A stretch of DNA of 7,429 nt from Spirochaetia bacterium (GTDB lineage Bacteria; Spirochaetota; Spirochaetia; Treponematales; Breznakiellaceae), in contig BOBG01000097.1 in assembly GCA_026002265.1 (NCBI GenBank), positions 1 to 7,429 of the forward strand, in the 5' to 3' direction. The notes under the pieces were generated by a model. It worked only from the letters and a program-made list of their open reading frames with translations, did not search any database and was not told the DNA's origin. Position numbers and translations under genes: made by a program. Numbering within the stretch: position 1 is the first letter of the stretch; each line of letters starts with the position of its first letter. Below are positions 1 through 5,270 of the stretch, in pieces.

Positions 1-348
1 ACTGGGACTTACAGCGTCACTATAACGTACAGCGATGGGTACGTAGAAACGCGGTCGGTAACGATAACCGGGAATGTTCCGAGTACTGAAAACTTTAGCT
101 ATCGGCCTACGCCGGTAACTGGGAGCTTGACTGCCTCAGCGATAACAGCCGGAACATGGCGGGTGACCGGAGCCGGTGTGAATCAGCGTGGGTATGTGTC
201 TGCTGGAGGGACCTTTACCGGGACCTTTGCGGCTGGGACTTACACGGCGACTATAACGTACAGCGATGGGAAAACCGAGACACAGTCGCTGACAATAATT
301 GGTAATCAGACGAGTAGGCTATCGTTTAGCTACCGGGCTCCAACGATG
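1..348 (+). repeat. 77-residue (231-bp) PEGA-like repeats, one partial and one complete
   Basis: Bases 1-117 are the 3' half of a repeat unit and 118-348 are a full unit. The unit has the form (N/T)G(S/T)LTxSAxTAGTxRVTG...AGGTF...AAGTY...TYSDG...ETxSxTITGN...SFSYR. The glycine-rich pattern ending in a 'GTY...DG' hairpin resembles PEGA-type surface beta-domains. At DNA level bases 1-117 are nearly identical to the corresponding segments of the repeats at 3126-3818, which suggests recent duplication or gene conversion. Confidence 0.8.
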
Positions 349-1092
349 CCGGCGAACTTCGTGCGGATACCGGGTGGAACTTTCACGATGGGGAGTCCTT
401 CGTCAGAGGTAAACCGGTACGATGATGAAACTCAGCATCGGGTGACAATAACCGGATTTTCAATGAGTAAATATGAAGTGACGCAGGAGGAGTGGTCTAA
501 TGTGATGGGGACTAATCCTAGTAATTTTCAGGGTTATAATTTGCCGGTTGAGAGTGTGAGTTGGTATGATGCCATTGAGTACTGCAATACGAGGAGCCGG
601 AAAGAAGGGCTGACGCCGGCCTATAGCCGGAGCGGGGATAGTGTAACATGGAATCGGAGCGCGAATGGGTATCGGCTGCCGACCGAGGCAGAGTGGGAGT
701 ATGCCTGCCGGGCGGGAACGACAACACCGTTTAGTACCGGAACTAATATCACGACTAATCAAGCGAATTATGATGGGAATTATCCGTACAATGGGAATGC
801 GAAGGGAACCTATAGGGAAAGGACGTGGGCAGTGGGTAGCGGTACAGCGAATACGTGGGGCTTGTATGATATGCATGGGAATGTGTGGGAATGGTGCTGG
901 GATTGGCATGATTATGGCTATTATAGTACTTCGTCTCAGACTGATCCTACTGGTGCCGCTTCTGGAACGTACCGCGTGTTACGCGGCGGGTGCTGGGACA
1001 ATGTCGCCCAGTCCCTGCGTTCCGCTGCCCGGAGCTACTACACCCCTGCGAACCGTATCAATGGCCTCGGCTTCCGGGTCGTGCTTCCCTGA
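1..1092 (+). CDS. Secreted FGE/C-type-lectin-fold variable protein with PEGA-like repeats, 5' end missing (DGR target paralogue 1)
   Basis: The frame is open from base 1, so the gene begins upstream of the window; a TTG at 127 is not a credible start because the repeat containing it begins earlier. Visible are 363 residues: the last 39 residues of one 77-residue repeat, one whole repeat (nt 118-348), then an FGE-sulfatase/SUMF1 domain from about residue 117. Family landmarks include PGGTFTMGS, SKYEVTQ, NLPVESVSWYDAIEYCN, GYRLPTEAEWEYA, GLYDMHGNVWEW and the terminal GFRVVLP. True FGEs have two catalytic cysteines shortly after the RGGS motif; here the segment is RGGCWDNVAQSLRSAARS, which lacks that pair, so sulfatase activation is unlikely and ligand display is more plausible. 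The C-terminal 33 residues are hypervariable relative to the paralogue at 2631-4532. The missing N-terminus presumably carries a signal peptide and CsgG-like domain as in that paralogue (inference). Confidence 0.88.
   Translation, partial: TGTYSVTITYSDGYVETRSVTITGNVPSTENFSYRPTPVTGSLTASAITAGTWRVTGAGVNQRGYVSAGGTFTGTFAAGTYTATITYSDGKTETQSLTIIGNQTSRLSFSYRAPTMPANFVRIPGGTFTMGSPSSEVNRYDDETQHRVTITGFSMSKYEVTQEEWSNVMGTNPSNFQGYNLPVESVSWYDAIEYCNTRSRKEGLTPAYSRSGDSVTWNRSANGYRLPTEAEWEYACRAGTTTPFSTGTNITTNQANYDGNYPYNGNAKGTYRERTWAVGSGTANTWGLYDMHGNVWEWCWDWHDYGYYSTSSQTDPTGAASGTYRVLRGGCWDNVAQSLRSAARSYYTPANRINGLGFRVVLP
966..1067 (+). other. Variable region VR1 of a putative diversity-generating retroelement
   Basis: Aligned without gaps to 4406-4507, this 102-base segment differs at 31 positions, whereas 937-965 and 1068-1116 are identical to their counterparts. 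Only 5 of the 31 differences fall at third codon positions; 13 are at first and 13 at second positions. At 22 of 31 one copy has A. The variable codons reconstruct as AAC, AAT, AGC or ACG in a common template (for example TCC versus AAC, CTC versus AAC, TGC versus AGC). DGRs mutate adenines of a template repeat, typically in AAY codons, so this pattern is what they leave behind. Confidence 0.82.
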
Positions 1093-1126
1093 GTTCTGCC
1101 CCTGTCATTTCGGCAGGTTCAATGAC
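1068..1126 (+). other. Conserved 3' boundary of VR1 with hairpin (candidate IMH)
   Basis: Bases 1068-1116 are identical to 4508-4556, running through the stop codon into non-coding DNA. The non-coding part contains GTCATT (1104-1109) and AATGAC (1121-1126), which can pair around an 11-base loop; both arms are kept in the second copy although the loop differs at two bases. In studied DGRs an invariant GC-rich end of the VR (initiation of mutagenic homing) and a nearby hairpin direct homing. Assigning that role here is inference. Confidence 0.5.
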
Positions 1127-1137
1127 CGGGAATGAGT

Positions 1138-1186
1138 CCCCGAAGTCTGGTGCAAGGCGTTAAGCCGTAGCACCAAGACGAAGGGG
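1138..1186 (+). other. Compound stem-loop downstream of VR1
   Basis: Nested pairing is visible: CCCC (1138-1141) with GGGG (1183-1186); GTC (1145-1147) with GAC (1177-1179); TGGTGC (1148-1153) with GCACCA (1170-1175); GGC (1156-1158) with GCC (1164-1166) around loop GTTAA. The two outer helices are separated by a symmetric GAA/GAA internal loop that could form tandem G-A pairs. Sixteen pairs in 49 bases is more than chance usually gives. It could be a structured mRNA tail, a small RNA element or DNA cruciform; no known family is recognised. Confidence 0.45.
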
Positions 1187-1254
1187 AAAAGCACTGCAAC
1201 TGGTTTTGTGATTTGGATTGATATTGAAAGGTGTCGCGAAGCATCACATGTTTT

Positions 1255-1282
1255 GCCCGCGTAGCGGGCTTAAAATTTTTTT
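1255..1282 (+). terminator. Rho-independent terminator for the first variable-protein gene
   Basis: A 6-bp all-GC stem, GCCCGC (1255-1260) with GCGGGC (1264-1269) around GTA, is followed by TTAAAA and a run of seven Ts to 1282. The stem and U-tract fit an intrinsic terminator about 160 bases after the stop codon at 1092. The interruption of the T-tract by AAAA lowers confidence. Confidence 0.55.
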
Positions 1283-1306
1283 CCGGCTGGCTACTATCGG
1301 CACGCG

Positions 1307-1328
1307 TTCCCTGAGCTTGTCGAAGGAA
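1307..1328. repeat. REP-like palindromic element
   Basis: The core CCTGAGCTTGTCGAAGG (1310-1326) sits between TTC and GAA arms. It matches, with one base changed, the core CCTGAGCCTGTCGAAGG found in the element at 4568-4614. Short imperfect palindromes of this form are dispersed in intergenic DNA of many bacteria. Confidence 0.6.
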
Positions 1329-1387
1329 ATAGTGAAGATAAGCAACGGCTGGTTTAGCCGGCGAAAAAGTTTTTTGAAAGGTGTTAA

Positions 1388-1405
1388 ATGTACACGAATG
1401 TACAT
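1388..1405. promoter_or_regulatory. Operator-like inverted repeat upstream of the CsgG/LPP20-like gene
   Basis: ATGTACACGAATGTACAT is a perfect inverted repeat with 7-bp arms (ATGTACA/TGTACAT) around CGAA. It ends 12 bases before the GGAGGA ribosome site (1418-1423) of the following gene, so it could be a repressor site or a 5'-UTR hairpin. No clear promoter boxes were placed with confidence. Confidence 0.4.
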
Positions 1406-1427
1406 GAAATATTTTATGGAGGATATT

Positions 1428-2537
1428 ATGAGAAAAATCAGCATGATAGTTATGCTGTCGATTGCCGCGGTTGTGTGTTTTGCACAAACAAATGAAACGT
1501 TGGAACTGGCTATTACTAATACCACGTCCTATATTAGCAGCCGGCTCCCCAATGGCGCCCGTGTCTTGCTCTTTAAGCTGAGCGCACCGACCGAAGCTTT
1601 GTCCAGCTATGTTAGCGAGCAACTGTCGTCACGGCTGGTAAATAACGGGAGATTTACGGTGATCGAGCGGAATCCGGCGATTTTGACTGATTTAAGAGCG
1701 GAAACAGCATATCAGATGTCCGGAGAAGTGAGCGATGAAACTGCCCAGCGTATCGGCAAGCAGCTTGGTGCGCAAATAGTCATTAGCGGGTCCATAAGTC
1801 AGGTCGGTACTACCTATCAGCTAAGTATTAAGATCATCAGCATTGAAACGGTAACAATTCTGGGGCAAAGGCTCTGTCTGTTGCAAAAGGAGCCATTTTT
1901 AGAAGGATTGTTGGTAACACCAAGGCTTGTGATACAGCCTGGTGTTAGGCCGGACTGGGTTTCTAGACCCTTGGAATATGGCCGGGCGAAGTACGAAAAT
2001 TTAGGGACAATTGGGGCTGCGACATGGTATTACGACTATGGTCTGTCGAATATGGCGGCTTCAGAGCAAACTGCAAACACTCGCGCACGGCAGAATATTC
2101 AGGCGAACATAGCGGCGAATATCGCCTCGGAATTCAAAGCCCGGCTTGATGTAACAGAATCGTCACTCTTTAGGGATTCCGAGTACGAGGATATACAGCG
2201 GCTGATTGAAACGGCGATCACCAATTCTATAAAAACCCGTATCCCACGGTATGAGACATTGGAAATATACACAGAGCCCGGCAGAGCTAGTGACGGTAAA
2301 CCGTGGTATATCTCGTATATACTAGTACGCTTTCCGAGGCAGGAAATTATCAACGTGGTTGAAAAGATAGAGCCGGAACAGGTGCTGAATGAAGTGATAA
2401 AAGAGGGGACAAAAGCCGGGATAGTGGATCCCGTTGCTGCCATCGACCAGGAGGTGTGGTCATATTGGATTCAGGAATTGATAGAAGTGCGGTCTTATGC
2501 ACTGGAAGGATTCAGAGGGGCGCTGACCGGAAACTAA
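1428..2537 (+). CDS. Secreted CsgG/LpoB-like protein with LPP20-like C-terminal domain
   Basis: A 369-residue protein. The ATG at 1428 is chosen because GGAGGA lies at 1418-1423 and the first 19 residues form a signal peptide (MRKI, hydrophobic core, cleavage after CFA before Q). Residues ~24-150 resemble CsgG/LpoB-type periplasmic proteins: LPNGARVLLFKLSAP, YVSEQLSSRLVNNGRFTVIER, then QMSGEVSDETAQRIGKQLGAQIVISGSI with a YQLSIKIISIET strand. Residues 174 onward (RPDWVSRPLEYGRAKYENLGTIG, alanine-rich helix at 209-235) resemble the LPP20 domain of outer-membrane-associated proteins. The role is unknown; family members act in envelope assembly or secretion. Its signal-peptide DNA is almost the same as that of the next gene. 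A cysteine at residue 17 is not in a good lipobox (VVVC), so signal peptidase I cleavage is preferred. Confidence 0.82.
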   Translation: MRKISMIVMLSIAAVVCFAQTNETLELAITNTTSYISSRLPNGARVLLFKLSAPTEALSSYVSEQLSSRLVNNGRFTVIERNPAILTDLRAETAYQMSGEVSDETAQRIGKQLGAQIVISGSISQVGTTYQLSIKIISIETVTILGQRLCLLQKEPFLEGLLVTPRLVIQPGVRPDWVSRPLEYGRAKYENLGTIGAATWYYDYGLSNMAASEQTANTRARQNIQANIAANIASEFKARLDVTESSLFRDSEYEDIQRLIETAITNSIKTRIPRYETLEIYTEPGRASDGKPWYISYILVRFPRQEIINVVEKIEPEQVLNEVIKEGTKAGIVDPVAAIDQEVWSYWIQELIEVRSYALEGFRGALTGN

Positions 2538-2630
2538 ATTAAGGGAAAAATTGTAAGAGTAATGTGAAAAAGATGTGAAATTTACTTTTCACTCTTGTCA
2601 CTTTACTCTTAATTTTTTAAGGGGGCTTTT
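2538..2630 (+). terminator. Long stem-loop between the two secreted-protein genes
   Basis: TAAGAGTAATGTGA (2554-2567) pairs at 13 of 14 positions with 2598-2611, and the outer runs AAAAAT (2546-2551) and ATTTTTT (2611-2617) can extend the stem past a small bulge; further GTGAAA/TTTTCAC pairing is possible inside. The 3' T-run makes it terminator-like and possibly bidirectional. It ends right against the AAGGGGG ribosome site (2619-2625) of the next gene, leaving no room for a promoter after it, so it may instead act as a 5'-UTR or processing structure in a shared transcript. Confidence 0.5.
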
Positions 2631-4532
2631 ATGAAAAAGATCAGCATGATAGTTATGCTGTCGATTGTCGCGGTTGTGTGCTATGCACAAACAAATCTGC
2701 CCCGGCTGGCAGTAGTACAGTTTAGTGTAAATAATAACGCGGATAAGACCCAGCAGGACTCTATTTTGGTACGGAATTTGGTGCAGTCACAAATGATAGC
2801 CAGTGGGAGCTATCAAGTAATCACCCGTGATGCGATTGATGCGTTGTTGGAAAATCAGCAGATAGCGGTGAGCAGTATTTCTAGTGCGGAAAATGTAAAG
2901 AAACTGCAACTGCAAAATATCAATTACATTGTAACCGGATCTGTAGATGTAATGGGCAGTAATTATGTGATAACGATAAATATTCTGGATGTATCTACCG
3001 GGCGATTCTCACATAGTGATAATGACTTTATATCTGATGAACCGGGTGCCATGTATACCGGCATTCGGACGCTGGTTACGAAATTCATTGCCGGGATGAG
3101 TCCTAGTGGTGATCGAGTTGTACAGAATGGGACCTTGACTGCATCAACAGTAACAGCCGGAACCTTGAGGGTCAGTGGAGCTGATGTGAATCAGAGTGCG
3201 AATATGGCAGCCGGAGGGAGGTTTAGCGAGACGTTTGCGACTGGAACTTATAGCGTCAGTATGACGTACAGTGATGGGTACGTAGAAACGCGGTCGGTAA
3301 CGATAACCGGGAATGCTCCGAGTACTGAAAACTTTAGCTATCGGCCTACGCCGGTAACTGGGAGCTTGACTGCATCAGCGATAACAGCCGGGACTCTGCG
3401 GGTGACCGGAGCCGGCGTGAATCTGAGTGGATATGTGTCTGCCGGAGGGACCTTTAGCGAGACTCTTGCGGCTGGGACTTATAGCGTCAGTATGACGTAC
3501 AGTGATGGGTACGTAGAAACGCGGTCGGTAACGATAACCGGAAATACTCCGAGTAGTGCGTCCTTTAGTTACCGGCCTACGATAGTAAATGGAACATTGA
3601 CTGTATCAGCGGTAACAGCCGGAACATGGCGGGTGACTGGAACCGGCGTGAATCAGAGTGGGTATGTGTCTGCTGGAGGGACCTTTACCGGGACCTTTGC
3701 GGCTGGGACTTACAGCGTCAGTATGACGTACAGCGATGGGAAAACCGAGACACAGTCGCTGACAATAACCGGTAATCAGACGAGCAGATTATCATTTACC
3801 TATAAGGCTACGCCGGCTGCTCGCGCCGGCTTTGTGCTGGTAGAAAGTGGGACTTTTCAGATGGGAAGTACTACTGGGGACAATGATGAAAAGCCGGTAC
3901 ATACGGTGACGATCAGCAAGTCATTTTATATGAGTAAATATGAAGTGACACAAAAAGAATATGTTGACGTGATGGGGACAAATCCGAGTAACTGGAAGGG
4001 CGATAATCTGCCGGTGGAGCAAGTGACTTGGTATGAGGCGATAGAGTATTGTAACCGGCGGAGTGTGAAGGAAGGGTTGACGCCGGCCTATCGAGGCAGC
4101 GGGACGAGCATAACGTGCAACTTTCAGGCGAATGGGTATAGGCTGCCGACGGAGGCAGAGTGGGAGTATGCAGCGAAAGGCGGGAACAAGGATTTTTTAG
4201 TGTATGAGTATGCTGGCAGTAATAACGTGGATAGTGTGGGGTGGTATGATGGGAATAGCGGCAGACGGATGCATCCGGTAGGAACGAAGCAAGCAAACAG
4301 TCTTGGCTTATACGATATGTCCGGGAACGTGTGGGAATGGTGCTGGGATTGGTATGGGAATTACAGTAGTGCTTCGCAGACTGATCCTACTGGTGCCGCT
4401 TCTGGTACGGGCCGCGTCGGACGTGGTGGGAGCTGGAGCAGTAACGGCCAGAACCTGCGTTCCGCCTACCGGAGCAACTACACCCCTACGCTCCGTTACG
4501 GTGACAACGGCTTCCGGGTCGTGCTTCCCTGA
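2631..4532 (+). CDS. Secreted CsgG-like / PEGA-like repeat / FGE-lectin-fold variable protein (DGR target paralogue 2)
   Basis: A 633-residue protein. The ATG follows AAGGGGG at 2619-2625. A signal peptide spans residues 1-19 (cleavage CYA before Q). Residues ~23-160 are CsgG-like: LPRLAVVQFSV, SGSYQVITRDAIDALL, NINYIVTGSVDVMGSNYVI, ILDVSTG. Residues 166-396 are three 77-residue repeats. Residues ~397-633 are an FGE-sulfatase/SUMF1 domain: SGTFQMGS, MSKYEVTQKEY, NLPVEQVTWYEAIEYCN, GYRLPTEAEWEYA, GLYDMSGNVWEW, RVGRGGSW, GFRVVLP. No cysteine follows GGSW, so the catalytic pair of true FGEs is absent. Variable residues 594-626 lie where DGR-diversified lectin-fold proteins such as T. denticola TvpA carry their ligand-binding surface (established for that family). 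An envelope-anchored or exported binding protein with a changeable tip is the likely role; its ligand cannot be told from sequence. Confidence 0.88.
   Translation: MKKISMIVMLSIVAVVCYAQTNLPRLAVVQFSVNNNADKTQQDSILVRNLVQSQMIASGSYQVITRDAIDALLENQQIAVSSISSAENVKKLQLQNINYIVTGSVDVMGSNYVITINILDVSTGRFSHSDNDFISDEPGAMYTGIRTLVTKFIAGMSPSGDRVVQNGTLTASTVTAGTLRVSGADVNQSANMAAGGRFSETFATGTYSVSMTYSDGYVETRSVTITGNAPSTENFSYRPTPVTGSLTASAITAGTLRVTGAGVNLSGYVSAGGTFSETLAAGTYSVSMTYSDGYVETRSVTITGNTPSSASFSYRPTIVNGTLTVSAVTAGTWRVTGTGVNQSGYVSAGGTFTGTFAAGTYSVSMTYSDGKTETQSLTITGNQTSRLSFTYKATPAARAGFVLVESGTFQMGSTTGDNDEKPVHTVTISKSFYMSKYEVTQKEYVDVMGTNPSNWKGDNLPVEQVTWYEAIEYCNRRSVKEGLTPAYRGSGTSITCNFQANGYRLPTEAEWEYAAKGGNKDFLVYEYAGSNNVDSVGWYDGNSGRRMHPVGTKQANSLGLYDMSGNVWEWCWDWYGNYSSASQTDPTGAASGTGRVGRGGSWSSNGQNLRSAYRSNYTPTLRYGDNGFRVVLP
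3126..3818 (+). repeat. Three tandem 231-bp (77-residue) PEGA-like repeats
   Basis: Units begin at 3126, 3357 and 3588, exactly 231 bases apart, each opening with AAT/ACT GG(G/A)...TTGACT. Shared landmarks are TAGTxRVxG, AGGxFxxT, GTYSVSMTYSDG, ETxSxTITGN and a closing S(F)xYxxT. The first two units share long identical DNA runs with each other and with bases 1-117, while the third resembles the unit at 118-348. This order (last unit most like last unit) suggests the two genes arose by duplication of a multi-repeat gene with later homogenisation. Confidence 0.9.
4406..4507 (+). other. Variable region VR2 of a putative diversity-generating retroelement
   Basis: This is the counterpart of 966-1067, at a constant offset of 3440 bases with no gaps. 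It encodes variable residues 594-626. This copy keeps more AAC/AGC codons (for example AAC at 4443-4445, 4452-4454, 4476-4478 and 4506-4508) than VR1, so it may be closer to the template. Flanks 4377-4405 and 4508-4556 are identical to VR1 flanks. Confidence 0.82.
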
Positions 4533-4566
4533 GTTCTGCCCCTGTCATTTCGGCAGTCTCAATGAC
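4508..4566 (+). other. Conserved 3' boundary of VR2 with hairpin (candidate IMH)
   Basis: Bases 4508-4556 match 1068-1116 exactly. The arms GTCATT (4544-4549) and AATGAC (4561-4566) are conserved although the loop between them differs from copy 1 at two positions, which suggests that the pairing itself may be kept. Role as homing site is inferred from other DGRs. Confidence 0.5.
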
Positions 4567-4567
4567 C

Positions 4568-4614
4568 GAAAGCTCCCTGAGCCTGTCGAAGGGAGCCTGT
4601 CGAAGGGAGCTTTC
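4568..4614. repeat. REP-like element: 11-bp inverted repeat enclosing two 14-bp tandem units
   Basis: GAAAGCTCCCT (4568-4578) and AGGGAGCTTTC (4604-4614) are perfect inverted copies. Between and into them lie two head-to-tail copies of GAGCCTGTCGAAGG (4579-4592, 4593-4606). The core is the same as the REP-like palindrome at 1307-1328. It may also act as a terminator or mRNA-stabilising hairpin after the variable-protein gene, but no T-tract follows. Confidence 0.65.
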
Positions 4615-4655
4615 CGAAGAGTGTCGAACCACAATGACCGGAGGAGAAAGAGAGT

Positions 4656-4886
4656 ATGAAAGGATATATGTATATTCTTGAGTGTAATGATGGTAGCTAC
4701 TACACCGGAAGTACGAGAGATATTGCACGAAGACTGGTACAGCATAATTATGGTGAAGGGTCAAACTATACAAAAAAACGTCTCCCAGTGCGATTAGCCT
4801 ATGTTGAGGAATATGACCGGATAGACATGGCTTTTTACCGTGAGAAACAAGTGCAGGGCTGGAGTCACAAAAGAAACAAGCATTGA
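4656..4886 (+). CDS. Small GIY-YIG endonuclease-like protein, C-terminus lost by an apparent frameshift
   Basis: A 76-residue product starting at ATG 4656 after GGAGGAG (4640-4646). It is a UPF0213/YhbQ-type GIY-YIG domain: GYMYILEC (the 'GIY' strand), YYTGST (the 'YIG' strand), the catalytic-region arginines in RDIARRLVQHN, GEGSNYTKKRLPVRL, and the metal-binding glutamate in FYREKQVQGWS. Relatives usually continue with a basic K-K-K-x-ALI-N-G-x-PEL-x-x-LA segment. That segment is encoded here in the +2 frame right after the stop, so one A appears to be missing from the A-run at 4869-4872. The catalytic core is intact, so activity may remain. It lies directly behind a REP-like repeat. Family members cut DNA; the target here is unknown. 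Confidence 0.75.
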   Translation: MKGYMYILECNDGSYYTGSTRDIARRLVQHNYGEGSNYTKKRLPVRLAYVEEYDRIDMAFYREKQVQGWSHKRNKH

Positions 4887-5026
4887 TAAACGGAACACCT
4901 GAGCTAGTACCGGCATTAGCAAAACAGCCGGTCGCTGAGCTTTTAATTGCAACCACGAGGTATACAAAAACTCGTCGAAGAGATAAGGCACTGCGTCCGA
5001 TCTTGATTTTAATACTACCTTGGTAG
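4871..5026 (+). pseudogene. Out-of-frame C-terminal tail of the GIY-YIG gene
   Basis: Read in the frame of base 4871, the DNA encodes KKQALINGTPELVPALAK followed by QPVAELL, the typical tail of this GIY-YIG subfamily, and stays open to the TAG at 5024-5026. Adding one A to the run at 4869-4872 restores a continuous reading ...QGWS-HKKKQALIN. The preservation of this tail argues for a recent mutation or a sequencing error in a homopolymer. Confidence 0.65.
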
Positions 5027-5029
5027 TAT
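5003..5029 (+). promoter_or_regulatory. Toxin-antitoxin promoter with operator palindrome
   Basis: ATACTACCTTGGTAGTAT (5012-5029) is an inverted repeat with 8-bp arms around TT. It ends 10 bases before the antitoxin ATG at 5040. A TTGATT at 5003-5008 and TAGTAT at 5024-5029 (15-base spacer) are possible -35/-10 boxes that the palindrome overlaps. Ribbon-helix-helix antitoxins commonly repress their own operon by binding such sites. With this promoter the transcript would start within a few bases of the ATG, which fits the absence of a visible Shine-Dalgarno sequence. Confidence 0.5.
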
Positions 5030-5039
5030 GCTCCTTTGT

Positions 5040-5270
5040 ATGAAAACAAAAACATCAGTATCTTTATCCACGGAATTACTTGACCGGATTAGCGAAATAA
5101 CAACAGTAGGTAATCGGTCGGATTTTATTGAGAAGGCCCTGTGGCAGTATCTGGAATTTATCCGGAGACAAAAGTGTAATGTACAAGATATGGCCATTAT
5201 CAACCGGAATGCCGAACAGCTTAATACAGAAGCCCTTGACGTACTTGAGTATCAGTATATTGATGTATGA
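5040..5270 (+). CDS. Ribbon-helix-helix antitoxin
   Basis: A 76-residue protein starting at ATG 5040; an in-frame ATG at 5028 would lie inside the operator palindrome and adds only MLLC. Residues 4-9 (KTSVSL) form the DNA-contacting beta strand, 10-20 ([11 protein letters not shown]) helix A, and 26-40 ([15 protein letters not shown]) helix B, with the turn TTVGN between them, the MetJ/Arc/CopG pattern. Residues ~45-76 would be the toxin-neutralising tail. The stop codon overlaps the toxin start in ATGA, indicating translational coupling. No ribosome site is evident. It is expected to neutralise the downstream MazF-like toxin and autoregulate the operon. Confidence 0.8.
   Translation: MKTKTSVSLSTELLDRISEITTVGNRSDFIEKALWQYLEFIRRQKCNVQDMAIINRNAEQLNTEALDVLEYQYIDV

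Larger units (their letters stand above)
1093..1427. other. 335-base intergenic region with several structured elements
   Basis: No credible gene is seen. The open frame that could extend the next gene back to 1218 lacks a ribosome site there and would bury the signal peptide. From left to right the region holds the conserved VR flank (to 1126), a compound stem-loop (1138-1186), a terminator-like hairpin (1255-1282), a REP-like palindrome (1307-1328) and a 7-bp inverted repeat (1388-1405) just upstream of the ribosome site of the next gene. Confidence 0.6.

Noticed and set aside
127..1092. Complete gene starting at TTG 127
   Set aside because: The frame is open back to base 1 and the upstream 117 bases encode the second half of the same repeat type, so the gene is 5'-truncated by the window.
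665..1135. Overlapping + strand frame across the FGE domain (and its counterpart at 4303-4659)
   Set aside because: Both are shifted readings of the same FGE-encoding DNA, with no independent family features; their similarity follows from the paralogous genes.
1346..1375. Second terminator (CGGCT/AGCCG hairpin then Ts)
   Set aside because: The T-run starts about nine bases after a 5-bp stem, too far for a typical intrinsic terminator.
1218..1427. N-terminal extension of the CsgG/LPP20-like gene to 1218
   Set aside because: No ribosome site at 1218, the extension crosses a terminator-like hairpin and REP element, and the signal peptide begins at 1428 behind a strong GGAGGA.
1476..1487. Lipoprotein signal (Cys17) in the two CsgG-like proteins
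   Set aside because: The residues before Cys are V-V-V or A-V-V, lacking the small residue at -1; cleavage at C-F/Y-A before Q suits signal peptidase I better.
3126..3818. CRISPR-like or satellite array
   Set aside because: The 231-base periodicity is in frame, without spacers, and encodes protein repeats.
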